From Phragmites australis (lineage: Eukaryota; Streptophyta; Magnoliopsida; Poales; Poaceae), in the NCBI RefSeq assembly GCF_958298935.1, contig NC_084943.1, forward strand, positions 1,932,001 to 1,996,000: DNA of 64,000 bases, read 5' to 3'. Shown piece by piece: positions 1 to 11,061 of the stretch. A program made the position numbers and the translations under genes. The notes beneath the pieces are model-generated. The model ran no database searches. It saw only the letters and a program-made list of their open reading frames with translations, and had not been told where the DNA came from. Position 1 is the first letter of the stretch. The number at the start of each line of letters is the position of its first letter.

Positions 1-184
1 TGCTCTGGGATTTTTCGGATTTAGCTCCGATTTGAAGCGATCGGTAAGGATGCAGATCCAAATCCAAACAGGCCAGTAAAAGGGAATTATTGGAATAGGA
101 ATTCGGAATAAATAACCCGTCATGAAAGCACCTTGTTTGGGTAGCAAGGAGTAATAGAAATGAGGTGATGATCAGAAATGCGAC

Positions 185-547
185 CTTCTCGGGGTGGAGG
201 TAGGCCTTGTCCCGGAAGAGCAGCACGATCCCGGCGTCGTCCATGGCCCCGCGAGCGCCTCGGCCCCGCGGTGCGTGCGCGCGGCGCCGGCCTCGACGCA
301 TGCGTCGAGGAGGTCAGCGTACCCCACCACCTCGTCCCGCCCGTCCCGCAGCCGCCGCTTGAGGGCCTCGACGCCCACGAGGCGCAACCGCCGCCGCGCC
401 TCCGCCGGCGAGACCTTCCGGCTCCGCCTCCTCCTGGGCCGGGCTCGGCGGTGGTGGAGAGAAGAGGCGCGCGTGGAGAAGGGCCGCGGTGGCGGTGGAG
501 GGAGACGGCGGGCGGAGGATGAGGCGGGAGGAGGCCGCGCGCCACAT
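185..547 (-). pseudogene. MCU: MCU-like calcium uniporter, first exon, frameshifted
   Basis: The family forms the pore of the mitochondrial inner-membrane calcium uniporter. Reading from the ATG at 547-545, the N-terminus MWRAASSRLILRPPSP is Arg/Ser-rich like a mitochondrial presequence. Conserved plant MCU N-domain text follows in pieces: KVSPAEARRRLRLVGVEALK and YADLLDACVEAGAARTH in one frame, then AMDDAGIVLLFRDKAYLHPE in the original frame. So two small indels (near 420-440 and near 250) shift the frame and then restore it. The exon probably ends at a GT donor at 184-183, and the remaining exons, with the DIME pore motif, would lie left of the window. It could be a decaying gene, or a good gene with two sequence errors in GC-rich runs. 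The Pack-MULE starts 38 bp upstream of the ATG. Family assignment is fairly secure; functional status is not. Confidence 0.65.
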
Positions 548-585
548 GGTGGTGGTGGGGCGGTGGGTCGTTGTATGCCGGCGTG

Positions 586-1362
586 ACGGATATTTTGGGA
601 TTTTAGACAACAGACACCGTCGTATTTGCGAAAATAGATAACATATTAACGTATTTACAAATTTAGCATCCGTATTCAGAATCTCAAACGCCGAAAACTG
701 ACTTTCGGTAACTCAGAATCCGAAAACAGCCCGACCCCATAATTTTCGGCAATTCAGTTGCCAACTCAGTTGCCGAAAACACCGTAAACAGTGCCGTATT
801 CGGCAACTCTGCATGCGCCGGCGCCCGGAAGAAGCTAGCAAGCAAAAGTGCATAAAAGTGCATGTTTTTTTTATTTAATTCACGATTTTTTTTGAAAATA
901 CAAAAATAGTCCAAAAATTCTAAATGTTTTCATGATCAAACTAGAGATCACCGGTAACCCATTTTAATTAGTTTGGTCCAAAAAGCCTGAGCCAATATTT
1001 AATTAGAATTCTCCAAATAAGTCAACTTTTATAAATTCTAGCAATATTTAATGTCTCAAATAATTTCTAAAAATCTAGAAAAATTCACTAATATTGTTAT
1101 AATGTGATATACTAATTTATAAAAATATTTTCATCCCTATGTTATTTGGTGAAAAAGTGAGTTCCTTTATAATGCTTCGTTTATATGTATTTTTATCATT
1201 TCATGTGATATTCTCTTTTTAATTCAATTTGAATAAAAATAATGCAACATGCACAAAATTTTGGTTCTCATATTAATATTAAGCCTTTGTAATGCTCCAT
1301 TTATATTTTTTTATCATTTCATGCCAAATTATCTTTTTAATTCAATTTGAATAAAAAATTCA
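586..1362 (+). repeat. Left terminal inverted repeat of the Pack-MULE
   Basis: Matches the reverse complement of about 2428-3243 with scattered substitutions. The outer part is rich in short palindromes built from GGCAACTGAGTTGCC-like units and TTCGG/CCGAA motifs. The inner part contains a roughly 110-125 bp unit (TTTGTAATGCTCC...AATTCAATTTGAATAAA...TTTGGTTCTCA) repeated in tandem. On the left a third, partial unit continues to about 1440; the right arm has two. The outer part was read as a long minus ORF at 684-914, which is not a gene. Confidence 0.85.
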
Positions 1363-1694
1363 AACATGCCCAAAACTTTGGTTCTCAGATTAATATTAAA
1401 GCCTTTGTAATGCTCTATTTATATGCATTTTTTATCATTTCATGTCCTGTCAAAGGTATTATTTTTTTATTTTGATGTGTTACCTTCTTTGTTCACTTGC
1501 TCCATAATTTCATCAACCAGTAGGATCTTCAAATGATATTTCATATTATTGTTGTTCTTCACACCATGCTCAAGTTGTGTTCTTTTATTAGATATATTCT
1601 ACTAGTGCTTGATGGTATCTGTTTTTTTCACCAGTCTGGTTTGTTACCCTGTTTCATGCTATTAAACTTTTACCACCTTTTTGTATTGCCACAG

Positions 1695-1840
1695 GTGGTG
1701 CTCTCAAGCCAACAGATGTTGACCAACTGTGGGTTCATGTTACATGCGCCTGGTTTCAACCTAAAGTCTCTTTTCTAGTTGATGCGACAATGGAGCCAGC
1801 AATGGGCATACTGAGCATCCCTGTAGAGTACTTTAAGAAG
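1695..1840 (+). pseudogene. Captured exon of an ATX-type (trithorax) histone methyltransferase, extended PHD part 1
   Basis: After a good acceptor (CCACAG, ending at 1694) the exon reads GALKPTDVDQLWVHVTCAWF and then QPKVSF...MEPAMGILSIP, and stops at a GT donor at 1841. This is the first half of the extended PHD finger of plant ATX (trithorax-like H3K4 methyltransferase) proteins, in which the HxxC of WVHVTCAW binds zinc. The reading frame has no stop. It is a fragment only: the CxxC half upstream, the FYR and PWWP regions and the SET domain are absent. It lies between the MULE TIRs and was presumably copied with its intron. Which ATX paralogue donated it cannot be settled by eye. Confidence 0.8.
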
Positions 1841-1958
1841 GTTAATACTTTGATTTGGTATTTTCTCAATTTTGTGCAAGATATTTATTGTCTGTGCTTA
1901 TTTGTTCAAATCTCACTTAATCTTTGTTAACATGATGCTTTCATGTCAACTCCAAACA

Positions 1959-2060
1959 TGCGTTATATGCAAGCAGATGCATGGTGCCTGCACCCAGTGC
2001 TGTAAATGCTCTACTTATTACCATGCAATGTGTGCATCAAGAGCGGGATATCGCATGGAG
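1959..2060 (+). pseudogene. Captured exon of an ATX-type gene, extended PHD part 2
   Basis: Encodes CVICKQMHGACTQCCKCSTY and YHAMCASRAGYRME, the C-terminal zinc-binding half of the ATX extended PHD finger, with all Cys/His ligands visible. The 3' end coincides with a GT donor (2061). The 5' acceptor seems lost: no AG precedes TGC within about 25 bp, where an intact gene would have one. Splicing from the exon at 1695-1840 would therefore probably fail or use another site. An unspliced ORF (1872-2132) reads through this exon but adds non-homologous residues on both sides. Confidence 0.8.
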
Positions 2061-2427
2061 GTAGACTGCTTCTGTCACATTTTGCGATGGACATTTATGA
2101 TGACAATTTTGTTTGTTTATCCATTTTTATAATTAATTCAGCCTGTGCAAATCTTATTAAATGAGCATACAATTATTATCTGCTCTACGATTCGCAGTAT
2201 TCAAGCACATACTTCTCACTAGGCTATCACTTCATTCTTAAGATAGTTTGTGCTACTACCTTTTGTGTTTAACATACGTCATAGGAAAACTAACTTCTGT
2301 AACTATTTCATTTGTATTAATGTCCAAACAGTTCCATTGCAGCTAACACTTAATATAACTTAATGTGCTGTCCTTCAAGCATAACTTGTCACATTTGTTT
2401 ACACAATCCATCCTTTGATGTAATAAT

Positions 2428-3243
2428 TTTTTATTCAAATTGAATTAAAAATATAATTTGGCATGAAATGATAAAAAAAAATATAAATGGAGCATTACAA
2501 AGGCTTAATATTAATATGAGAACCAAAATTTTGTGCATGTTGCATTATTTTTATTTAAATTGAATTAAAAAGAGAATATCACATGAAATGATAAAAATGC
2601 ATATAAACGAAGCATTACAAAGGAACTCACTTTTTCACCAAATAATATAGGGATGAAAATATTTTTATAAATTAGTATATCACATTATAACAATATTAGT
2701 GAATTTTTCTAGATTTTTAGAAATTATTTGAGGCATTAAATATTGCTAGAATTTATAAAAGTTGACTTATTTGGAGAATTCTAATTAAATATTGGCTCAG
2801 GCTTTTTGGACCAAACTAATTAAAATGGGTTGCTGGTGATCTCTAGTTTGATCATGAAAACATTTAGAATTTTTGGACTATTTTTGTATTTTTAAAAAAA
2901 ATCGTGAATTAAATAAAAAACATGCACTTTTATACACTTTTGCTTGCTAGCTTCTTCCGGGCGCCGGCGCATGCAGAGGCCGTATTCGGCAACTCAGTTG
3001 CCGAATACAGCACTGTTTACAGTGTTTTAGGCAACTGAGTTGCCGAATACGGTGAACAGTGCCGTATTCGGCAACTGAATTGCCGAAAATTGTGGGGTCG
3101 GGCTGTTTTCGGATTCTGAGTTACCGAAAGTCAGTTTTCGGCGTTTGAGGTTCTGAATACGGATGCTAAATTTGTAAATACATCAATATATTGTCTATTT
3201 TCGCAAATACGGCGGTGTCTGTTGTCTAAAATCCCAAAATATC
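2428..3243 (-). repeat. Right terminal inverted repeat of the Pack-MULE
   Basis: Reverse-complement copy of the left arm. Relative to the left arm it carries extra GCCGTATTCGGCAACTCAG/GTTGCCGAATAC-type palindromic units at about 2978-3070 and lacks the third inner tandem unit. The divergence between arms (scattered point changes plus these indels) argues that insertion was not very recent or that the arms were already unequal. Confidence 0.85.
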
Positions 3244-3251
3244 CCGGCGTG

Positions 3252-5128
3252 TAGAGGTTAGTTTTTATTGGTGGGCCCACTAAAAAGAATCGTGTCTGAC
3301 ACGTTAATCAACTCTTAGTGAGCCTTATATATCAATGCCAACGTCACATATACAATTACTTCTTTCATTTTTCAATACTAATCATTTTTAATCATTTTAT
3401 TTATTTTCAAATACTTATCACTTCATATTTTTTGACGTGGTTTTTAATTTTATCCATATAAAATATCTCTTATCCATCTATTTACGGTAGGTTATAGAAT
3501 ATTTAGGCTAGTTTATAAAGAGTATTTTTGTTATTTTCTATTTAAAATTGGTACTATCCTGATATGTCTTGATATGCATGTTTAATAAAAATGATAAATA
3601 TTAAAAAACAAAGAGAGTATATCAGATAATTTTTTTGTGGGTATTAAGGCTGAAGTACCAGGGGAGTGAATGAATGGGGACCATAATAGCAGATTTCTCT
3701 CCTTTTCGCCTCTACACAAAACAAAGTACTATAACAGTGTGATGTCGTCTTTGGAGTTAGCGTCCCGAAAAACAAAGGATCACCAAGATCAGATCAGGTA
3801 TGCTCCAAGATAGAACGCGTATGAGAGAGAGATCGCATGCCATCCTTTTTCTACAATGGAGATGGAGAAGAGTCGCAGACGACTTGTAGTGGTGGGCGGT
3901 GATAGCTTTAGCTTTGAGGCGACGTGCAGTGCACTTGTCTTTTAAAGGGCCTTAGCAAGTATAGAGCCCAGCTGTACAGACTTATCGTCTTTTCAATAGA
4001 CGATAGAAATATATAATTGTAAAATTTTAAAATAAACATATATTTTTTATTTAAAAAATATATAAAAATCTAGCCCTAACCTTGGCTAATAGATGAAAGG
4101 CCCGGCCTGACAAATCGTTGGGCCATTCAAAGTACATGCTCCAGCCTGCGCATTTCAGCTCGGCCCACAAGTGCCCCGCCCGGTCATTGCAATTTGTCAG
4201 GCCGTATCCAACCAAACATCTGTTGTTTCCTTTGCAATTCTATGGATTACAGAGAATGTACCGTTCTGCGTTGTTTTACATGGTTTATTTACACCTGTAG
4301 TATTTTTCTCTCCATATCTCATACATCTCCAAAAGAAACTTGTGCACATGCATTTTTAAAGAGTTTGTACTATTTTTTTTAACAGGACCTCTTTACCCGA
4401 TCTTCTTTGAAGACCTTTACGGAGAGGTGCAAACCCGGGTTCAAATCCTGAACCGGCGGAGACACTCCTATACGTGTTGTTAGTGAGCCACGCGCTCATT
4501 CGCAGTTTGCACTATTTTTAGTACTCCTACTCTTGTTTTTCAGTGCTATGGAGTATCAGTATTATACAGCCGTTATAATGTGCCCTCTCAAGTAAAGTAC
4601 ATGATCATGCAATCTCCTAGGTGAGTCAATCGGTCGGATGAAAAGGATTTGGGATGAGCGTCCGCTCGGTAGCAGGCCGTAATGCAGATCGGATGGATGG
4701 ACGAATACGGCTTATGAAGCACAGTTCATTCTCACGTTTTACGTACCCCTTGCACTGTCAGTCTGCAGCTGCCAAAATCAGGGAACACAGGTAGGGCAAG
4801 ATAAATAATGCACCATCATCATGGCAAGCGTGCAACTGTACTCCTAAAGCAGCGTGCTGCTTCCCTGCCAATCTCATCTGCCATGGCCGCAGCGCTGCCG
4901 GAACAGTGTGATCAGAGGCGGATAATAGAAGCAGCAAGCAGCCGATGGAGGGATTTATTTGCAGTCACCAAGTGCCTCCCTTGCCTGGCTGATGGCGGCA
5001 AATCCGACATGGCCAGCGAGTACCGGCTAGGGCGACGAGGAGGAGCTGGGAACTTTGAACCGTGACGAAGCGCTACATCCAGGACGGGAACCAGAAAACT
5101 AACCTAATGGTAATACATCGATGGTTAG
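3252..5128. other. Non-coding stretch, probably old MCU promoter side plus weak repeats
   Basis: No supported gene. It begins with the sequence that lay directly upstream of the MCU-like gene before the MULE inserted. At 4385-4500 there is a tRNA-promoter-like B box (GGTTCAAATCC, about 4438-4448) before GAACCGGCGGAGACACTC, suggestive of a degraded SINE. An 85-codon ORF at 4808-5065 has no recognisable domain, and a grass-type promoter is not evident in front of it. Confidence 0.5.
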
Positions 5129-5714
5129 GGGTAAGTTTGGTTGAGAGGTAAAGTGGGATATGATAGAGCCGTCTTTGTTTGTAAATGAGATGATTCTCTT
5201 TTTTTTTGGTTGGATGGATGGGATAAACTTCTTTTTTTTTATTAGAGTGACGAGAATGGAGGGAGATAAAAATCATCAACTAATTATATTTTTTAATTTT
5301 AAATAATAATTATTAATAATACACTAATCAGCATGCACTAACGCGTATTAATATTAATCTTGCCATAGTCATTACTAATTAACAATAAAATATACTAATT
5401 AACTCTAATCATACTTTAATTAGCTCATTAATTACCACTAATTAGTACATTAACCATTACAAATTCTAATCTCATAGTAATATATACTAATAAGTAATAC
5501 AAACATACTATATCACTAATCATTTTACTAATAAGTATAATTAGCAAAGGTGGATGGTTTCGTCCCCCTAATTTGGAAGGATAATTTCATCTAGCATATT
5601 GAGAAAATATTTCTTAAGAGGGATAATCTCATCTCTACTGCCTCTGAATCAAACATCACAAAAACAGGAATCACTCTCTTTCATCTTACCACATCTCCTG
5701 AACCAAACATACCC
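5129..5714. mobile_element. MITE with GGGTAWGTTTGGTT termini
   Basis: The left end reads GGGTAAGTTTGGTTGAGAGG and the right end, on the minus strand, reads GGGTATGTTTGGTTCAGGAG, with similarity continuing about 30 bp inward. The 0.59-kb interior is very AT-rich with repeated CTAATTA motifs and no coding capacity. A target duplication could not be resolved, so the superfamily (hAT or PIF/Harbinger) is open. Confidence 0.65.
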
Positions 5715-6835
5715 GAGGATGCAAGACCCTTCCCTCTCAGCTCCGACGAGGTCATTGGCCGTGGAGAAGGGAGGGGCCGATGGAATTTGGGTTGGAGGGG
5801 CGTTGGAGCGAGGTGGAAAACCCTAGGGAGACATGATTTCTTGTTTTAGATAAATGAATGGTTCTTATTCTGATTTCTGCATATTATGCATGCAGTCATC
5901 TATAATTATAAAGTTTAAAGTGAAACCCTACATATCAGATGGAACAATAAAAACCACATACGTATTGACATAAGTAGTCCGTAAAACAGACTAAAAAATA
6001 TATTAAACACAAAGTCGATAATTAACCGACTACCCATACCTAATGTAAACTTTCCGTCGATGTTATCTCTAACCGTCAACATTGGGACCATATTTTTCTG
6101 TTCATAAAAATGTGGGTTTTTCTTTAAAACCAGTTCTACTCTGTCATCGAGGAATATTATATTAGCCCACTCGATCAATAACCATTTAATAACTGGACTA
6201 GACTAGAATGATCCAAAATTGTAGAATCGGTGTGCTGTGCAAGTCACTGAAGCCTCTTCAAACTTGTGCAGCATTGAACAGTGTTAGCAGATGTGATTTA
6301 TTGTTCATGGAGCTCTCCCCCTCTGTGGCAAAAAGCATCAGCACGTGGTAGAGGATGCAACCATCCCATCAGATCAACCAAAGAAACTACTCTGGGTCGC
6401 TGGCAACGTTTAGCGTGTCCAACATAATGGTAACGTGACCGCGATTTTTTGGTAGATATGACTCTATAGAAATAACGTGATTTTTAATTAAAAAAATTAA
6501 CTCTTCTTTACATATTATCTAGAGTGGTAGCGTCGGCATATATTAGCGGTTAAGGAGATCTTTACCTATTTTGGATAATAGTTTATACTTCGGATTGAAG
6601 CTTCGTCATAGCTCGAGCTAGCCGTTTTATTTTTGTTATTTGTTTTGATCTTTTTTTGACCGGTGCACCTTACTCTACAGAAATAAAAAATAAACTCTCA
6701 TATATTTATATCATCCTAATATAACACTAATAATCAATAAAATTTACTTTATCAAAAGCAACCCCACAATCATCTTTCCTCCAAATCAATCTACAAGTAT
6801 ATTTTTGGCAAGTCCATGGGCAGGTTGAGCAACAA
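5715..6835. other. Non-coding stretch, nothing recognised
   Basis: AT-rich with short ORFs only (the longest, 5915-6178 minus, has no recognisable motif). It separates the MITE from the hAT element. I see no gene, RNA or clear repeat structure here. Confidence 0.5.
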
Positions 6836-7847
6836 CTAAACATGTCTAAATGGACCTATTAGACCAGTCTGGCTAGGCACAGTCTGACAGGGCTGCTTAG
6901 TTAAATGAGTCATGTCATATCGGCCTGTGTGGCACATCCTCGATCCACAGTACAGCCCGTCAGTCATCGTGCTGTGATGGTTAGCCCATCAGACACACGG
7001 TGGAGGTACGACCAGCCCGGCGAGCATTTTGGAGGCACGACCGGGCCAATAGCACTCTGAAAATATAAAAAATAGCTAAAATTTCCAAAAAAATAAAAAT
7101 ATAGAAAATAGATAAAAATAAGTTTTATTGATTGGTTGCCTCCTTAAAAATCTTTCTACTAAAAGAAAAAAAGAGTACAACCTTTACTCTAAAAATTAAA
7201 TGGTTTCTTTAGAAACTCCAGAATTTTACTTGTAATATTTAATATACTTACTCAAACGTCTCGTTCTATTTATAGACCTGGCACTTAATTCATGACTGCA
7301 TATATTATACTTAGTAAATCTTACTTGTTCCCTCTAATTTTCTAAAGACCTTTTCCAAAATATTGTCACACCCATGACTATGTACGTGAATTCTCGGTGT
7401 CTTGATACATGAAAGATGGAAATATGGAATTATTTTGTTGAAGTAGGCAAGTGGCTTTGGATAGCAAGTGGTTTTGTTGGTCACTAGGAGGGAGTTTGGT
7501 ATGGTGGCTCCTTAAGTGGCTCGTGGCTATATATAGGCTAAGATGAGAGATTTGAGAGGTAAGTGGTGGGTCCCGATGTTTTTTAAATAAATAAAAATTA
7601 TAAAAAATATAAATAATAAAGACACATAATTAATTATAAAAATAAGCTTTATTGATAGGTTATATCATTAAAAATCTTTCTAGCAAAGGAAAAAAGAGCA
7701 TAACCTAGCTTAGTAAATTGAAAATTACACGTTCTCATCAACATCTTAGATATAAATATTTGAATGAAGCTTCAAGCTCAATGTTCTCTGTAGTGTGTTA
7801 TATTCGTGTTTCCGCTTGTTCCCAATCTTATACTATAGTGAACATTT

Positions 7848-9999
7848 TCACCATCTCACTTTACAGACTTTTCTCTCTTCGATTATCCTTCTAGTAAAAC
7901 TAAAAGTAGCCTCAGAAGAAACTATAGATACGAGAACCGTTAATAAATCTCGTGCTAATAATAAAAGCACTGGATAATTTATCTTGTGATCATACCACCA
8001 TTGCAATATGTTGAAGTTTTCTTGTTCATGACTGATAAGATCACTATCGATGAAAGTATTTAGCTCCACTCAGGATGTTAGAATTCCAACGCTCGTAGAT
8101 GATCGTGATGAAGAGTCTGAACTTCTTAATCAAAAACCTCCACCAAATATTTTTTCCCATGTTGTTATATTCTTACTGGTTGTGGGTGCTAGTGGAGGTC
8201 GTTACAAGAGAACTTTGTCATATTTTATTTTATATTTATTATAAACTTTGAATAACTTAAAATAAATATTAGTATAATAATTAGAATAATTGTGGCCAAG
8301 AGCATTACATAGAATTGAGAGAATTCTACAGAAAGCTGTAATTTTAGCTCTAGGATCTAAAATAAAGGCAAAGACGTATAATAAAGGAATTTTATATTTA
8401 CTGTAAACTTTGAATAATTTAGAACGAATATTAATATAATAATTAGAATAATCGTGGCCAAGAGCATCATATATAATTGAGAGAACCCTATAGAAAACTA
8501 CAATTTTAGCTCTATGATCTAAAATAAAAGCAAAGACGTAAAAAAATGAATTTCTTTCTAATACTTTAAAATTTAGATTTCATAGGAACTACATAATCTC
8601 TTAGAATATTATCATTTTCATAGCTATTTAAATGAGTAGCAATTTCAATAATATTATGCACTACTAAATAAGATGTTGGATAATACACTCATGATAAACT
8701 CACAATTGAATCATAAAAAAATTCAACAAACTCTAGTATTCTTTCGGCAACATACTAATATGCTTCTGTGAGTAAAGTGTGACCCCCATGCTGATAATAG
8801 TATGTATGAATAAACACATCAAATGTGCTCTTATATGGTACAATATTTTTTAGCATCAAGAAAGTAAAGTTTCATCTTACCGGCATGTCTACAGTAAACA
8901 TACGTGGACGCATACCCATCGCAACACAATATTGCTTATATAATGCAATTCGTTGGTTAGAGGAGTACAAAAATCGTTTAGGTATTGCAACAACCTTATC
9001 AAACCGGATTTTATTATAAGATTGATAATACGACAAGCACAACGTTGATGTAACAAGAAAGATTCAGCATCAGCATGTGTACTAAACAACGGAGTAAGAA
9101 TATCTATTACTCTAGAGTTTGCACCGGTATTATCTAAAGTGATAGAAAATATTTTATTTGTGACACCAAAGTCTTCAACTACTTGAGATATTTTTTTTCA
9201 GCAATATTTTCACCAGTATGCGCATTGTCAATCAACCGGAAACCTATTATTCTTTTTTCTACTTTCCAATTATTATTAACAAAATGAGCAACCACACTAA
9301 GATAATCCTCTCTAGCTCTACCTGCCCATATGTCCGAGATCAAAGCTACTGAAAATATACATGTTTGCAATATTTCTTTAAACATGCTACGACATGTATT
9401 GTAGTATTTTACTATATCTCTACTAGTTGTCTGTCTAGAAACATACATGAACCTAGGATTATGAAATTGCTTAATATAATCCTCAAATGTAGCAGACACA
9501 CCGATGTTGAATGGTAGATCCGCTCTTGCAATGAAGCGGCATAGCTTTTTTCGAGCACTGGCGAAGTCATATTCCCAATGACGAACAGAGCCATCAGGTT
9601 ATACTGCAATACTATCTGCTTCATGGTTACTCCACTCTTTCGCTTACAAGTTGTGGCGTGCCTCTTCAAGTGTCCCGTTCGACTTAAAGATTTTGCAGAT
9701 AATTCATTTTTGCAAATATAACACTTAGCATATATGACATTTACGTTGTCTTCCTCTTTGTAGATCTTTTCGAAGCCTTTTCGAACTTTGGAAGTAGTGG
9801 CTCTTGATCTTTTAGAACCGGTGCTTGCTGACGTGTGTCCACTTGTAGAGCTTGACAATGGAGGAGCTACTAAAGGGTCACCGTCGGGTCCGTCACCTAC
9901 AACACCGCTATCAAATAAGTCGTAGTCCAATTCGAGTCCTTGAAGAAAAAAATCATGATCGATTGACGTATTGTCATGATCATGATCACCGGCATCCAT
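7848..9999 (-). pseudogene. hAT transposase (BED finger, RNase H-like core, dimerisation domain), broken
   Basis: Runs from MDAGDHDHDNTSIDHDFF at 9999 down to about 7848. In order: an acidic N-terminus; a BED zinc finger (AKCYICKNELSAK then GHLKRHATTC, about residues 65-110); core text such as LISDIWAGRAREDYLSVVAH and DAESFLLHQRCACRIINLII; the DPRAK segment near 8360; and the C-terminal dimerisation region ILQWWYDHKINYPVL with SSEATFSFTRRIIEE. The expected SEAAFS hallmark is thus SEATFS. At least four frameshifts or stops (for example near 9500, 9180 and 8215) separate the blocks, so it cannot make a working transposase. The family call is very secure. Confidence 0.9.
8211..8534 (-). repeat. 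In-frame 162-bp tandem duplication inside the hAT transposase
   Basis: Two adjacent 162-bp units (8534-8373 and 8372-8211, minus) each encode 54 residues without stops. Unit one begins FAFILDHRAKIVVFYRVLSI and unit two FAFILDPRAKITAFCRILSI; both continue to a SNYY...KLFKVY.KYK block. The unit carries the conserved LDPR(A/Y)K segment of hAT transposases. The first copy has His in place of Pro. The period is a multiple of three and the frame is kept. Confidence 0.85.
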
Positions 10000-10760
10000 G
10001 TTTAATGTCGAATGGAAAATTCAAATGTTCGAAGTTAAAAATAATCAAATAACAAACAAAGAATGTAAGAAACAAGAAAGAACATCGATTCACAAAATCA
10101 CCAAGATTTCTTCAAGATGGTAGGATGAGGGTGTTGGAATTTCTTAGATTTTTGGCAATAATTTAAACTAAAGTTGTCGAATTATAGCAAATTCTTAGAA
10201 ACTTTGAGGCAAGAATGAGAGAAGGAAATAAGAGAGTAAATGTTGTTGCTAGTTTGGAATAGAAGGGCAGGGTGATTCTCTATCTATAGCTGAAAAATGG
10301 TGATTTTGTAATTTTTTTTAATTTTTTAGAGCCCAAACGATTACAAAATTCAAAATAAATAGGCTAACGGATTAAATGGGCCAGACGATGCACATTCAAC
10401 CCATTAACCCGGTCGTGCCTCCACACGTCTGGCCGGGCCACCCGTGCCGACCATGCCCCACCGAGCCGACCCTATACGCAACGGCTCTTGGCTGATCGTG
10501 TCGTGCCGAGCCAATCGTGCTAGGCCGTGCCAGACCGAGCCATTACCGTGCTATGCCTGACGGGCTGGCCGTGTCGCCCAGACGTATTGAGCCGTGCTCG
10601 GGCCATTTGTGTCATGCCTGTGCCAGCTCGGATAAGGCTATACTTATGCCGACCTAACTCAGTCCGACCATACCGTGCGGCCCTCGATCTAGACATGACC
10701 TATAACATCATATCGCACTCAGTATGTAGGTTCCATTTAGACAGCTTTAACAGCAACAAG

Positions 10761-11061
10761 GGTTGGAGAAATCATCAGCAGCCAGCCTGACCCCAGCCTG
10801 CCAGTAGACACTACTCGTAGTACTGTACCTCCTACAGGAGAACAGGAGACAACAGGGCACGGTCTCTGCTGCGAGAAGAGGACTACTCATTTGCGAGTTA
10901 TCCTGGGCCCCTGGGACAAAAAAAGATAGGGAGAGCAGACGAGAAAAAAGTTTAGTAGTAGGATAGAGATAGAGGGAGACCCATCCCTCATCACGCCAAT
11001 GGATGAGGCAACAAGTTCAGAGCTGTCACCTTCTCTTCTCTCCCGAGACCATAATGAGTAA
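10761..11061. other. Short non-coding stretch between hAT element and MITE
   Basis: No ORF with recognisable content and no repeat structure seen. Confidence 0.5.

Larger units (their letters stand above)
586..3243. mobile_element. Pack-MULE (Mutator-like element carrying host gene exons)
   Basis: Two long terminal inverted repeats of about 0.8 kb flank a 1.07-kb centre that carries two exon pieces of an ATX/trithorax-type gene. The outermost bases read GATATTTTGGGATTTTAGAC on both ends. CCGGCGTG is present immediately outside both ends (578-585 and 3244-3251) and extends to 9 positions with one mismatch, fitting the 9-bp target duplication typical of Mutator elements. No transposase is seen, so it is non-autonomous. 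Capture of gene fragments between MULE TIRs is well known in grasses, where such elements tend to lie near gene 5' ends; this one sits in the leader of the MCU-like gene. Confidence 0.85.
6836..10760 (-). mobile_element. Decayed hAT-superfamily transposon
   Basis: A minus-strand hAT transposase pseudogene is flanked by GC-rich subterminal regions (about 6850-7055 and 10380-10700) dense in GCCCG/CGGGC and CGTGCC-type motifs in inverted orientation, as in many plant hAT elements. The ends share an inverted match: TGTCTAAATGGACCTA near 6843-6858 against GTAGGTTCCATTTAGACA near 10725-10742; an alternative inner match is CATGTCTA(A/G)AT. No exact 8-bp target duplication is evident, so boundaries are approximate. 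Confidence 0.65.

Noticed and set aside
4808..5065. 85-codon ORF starting MHHHHGKRATVLLK
   Set aside because: No recognised domain, splice partner or promoter; unsupported as a gene.
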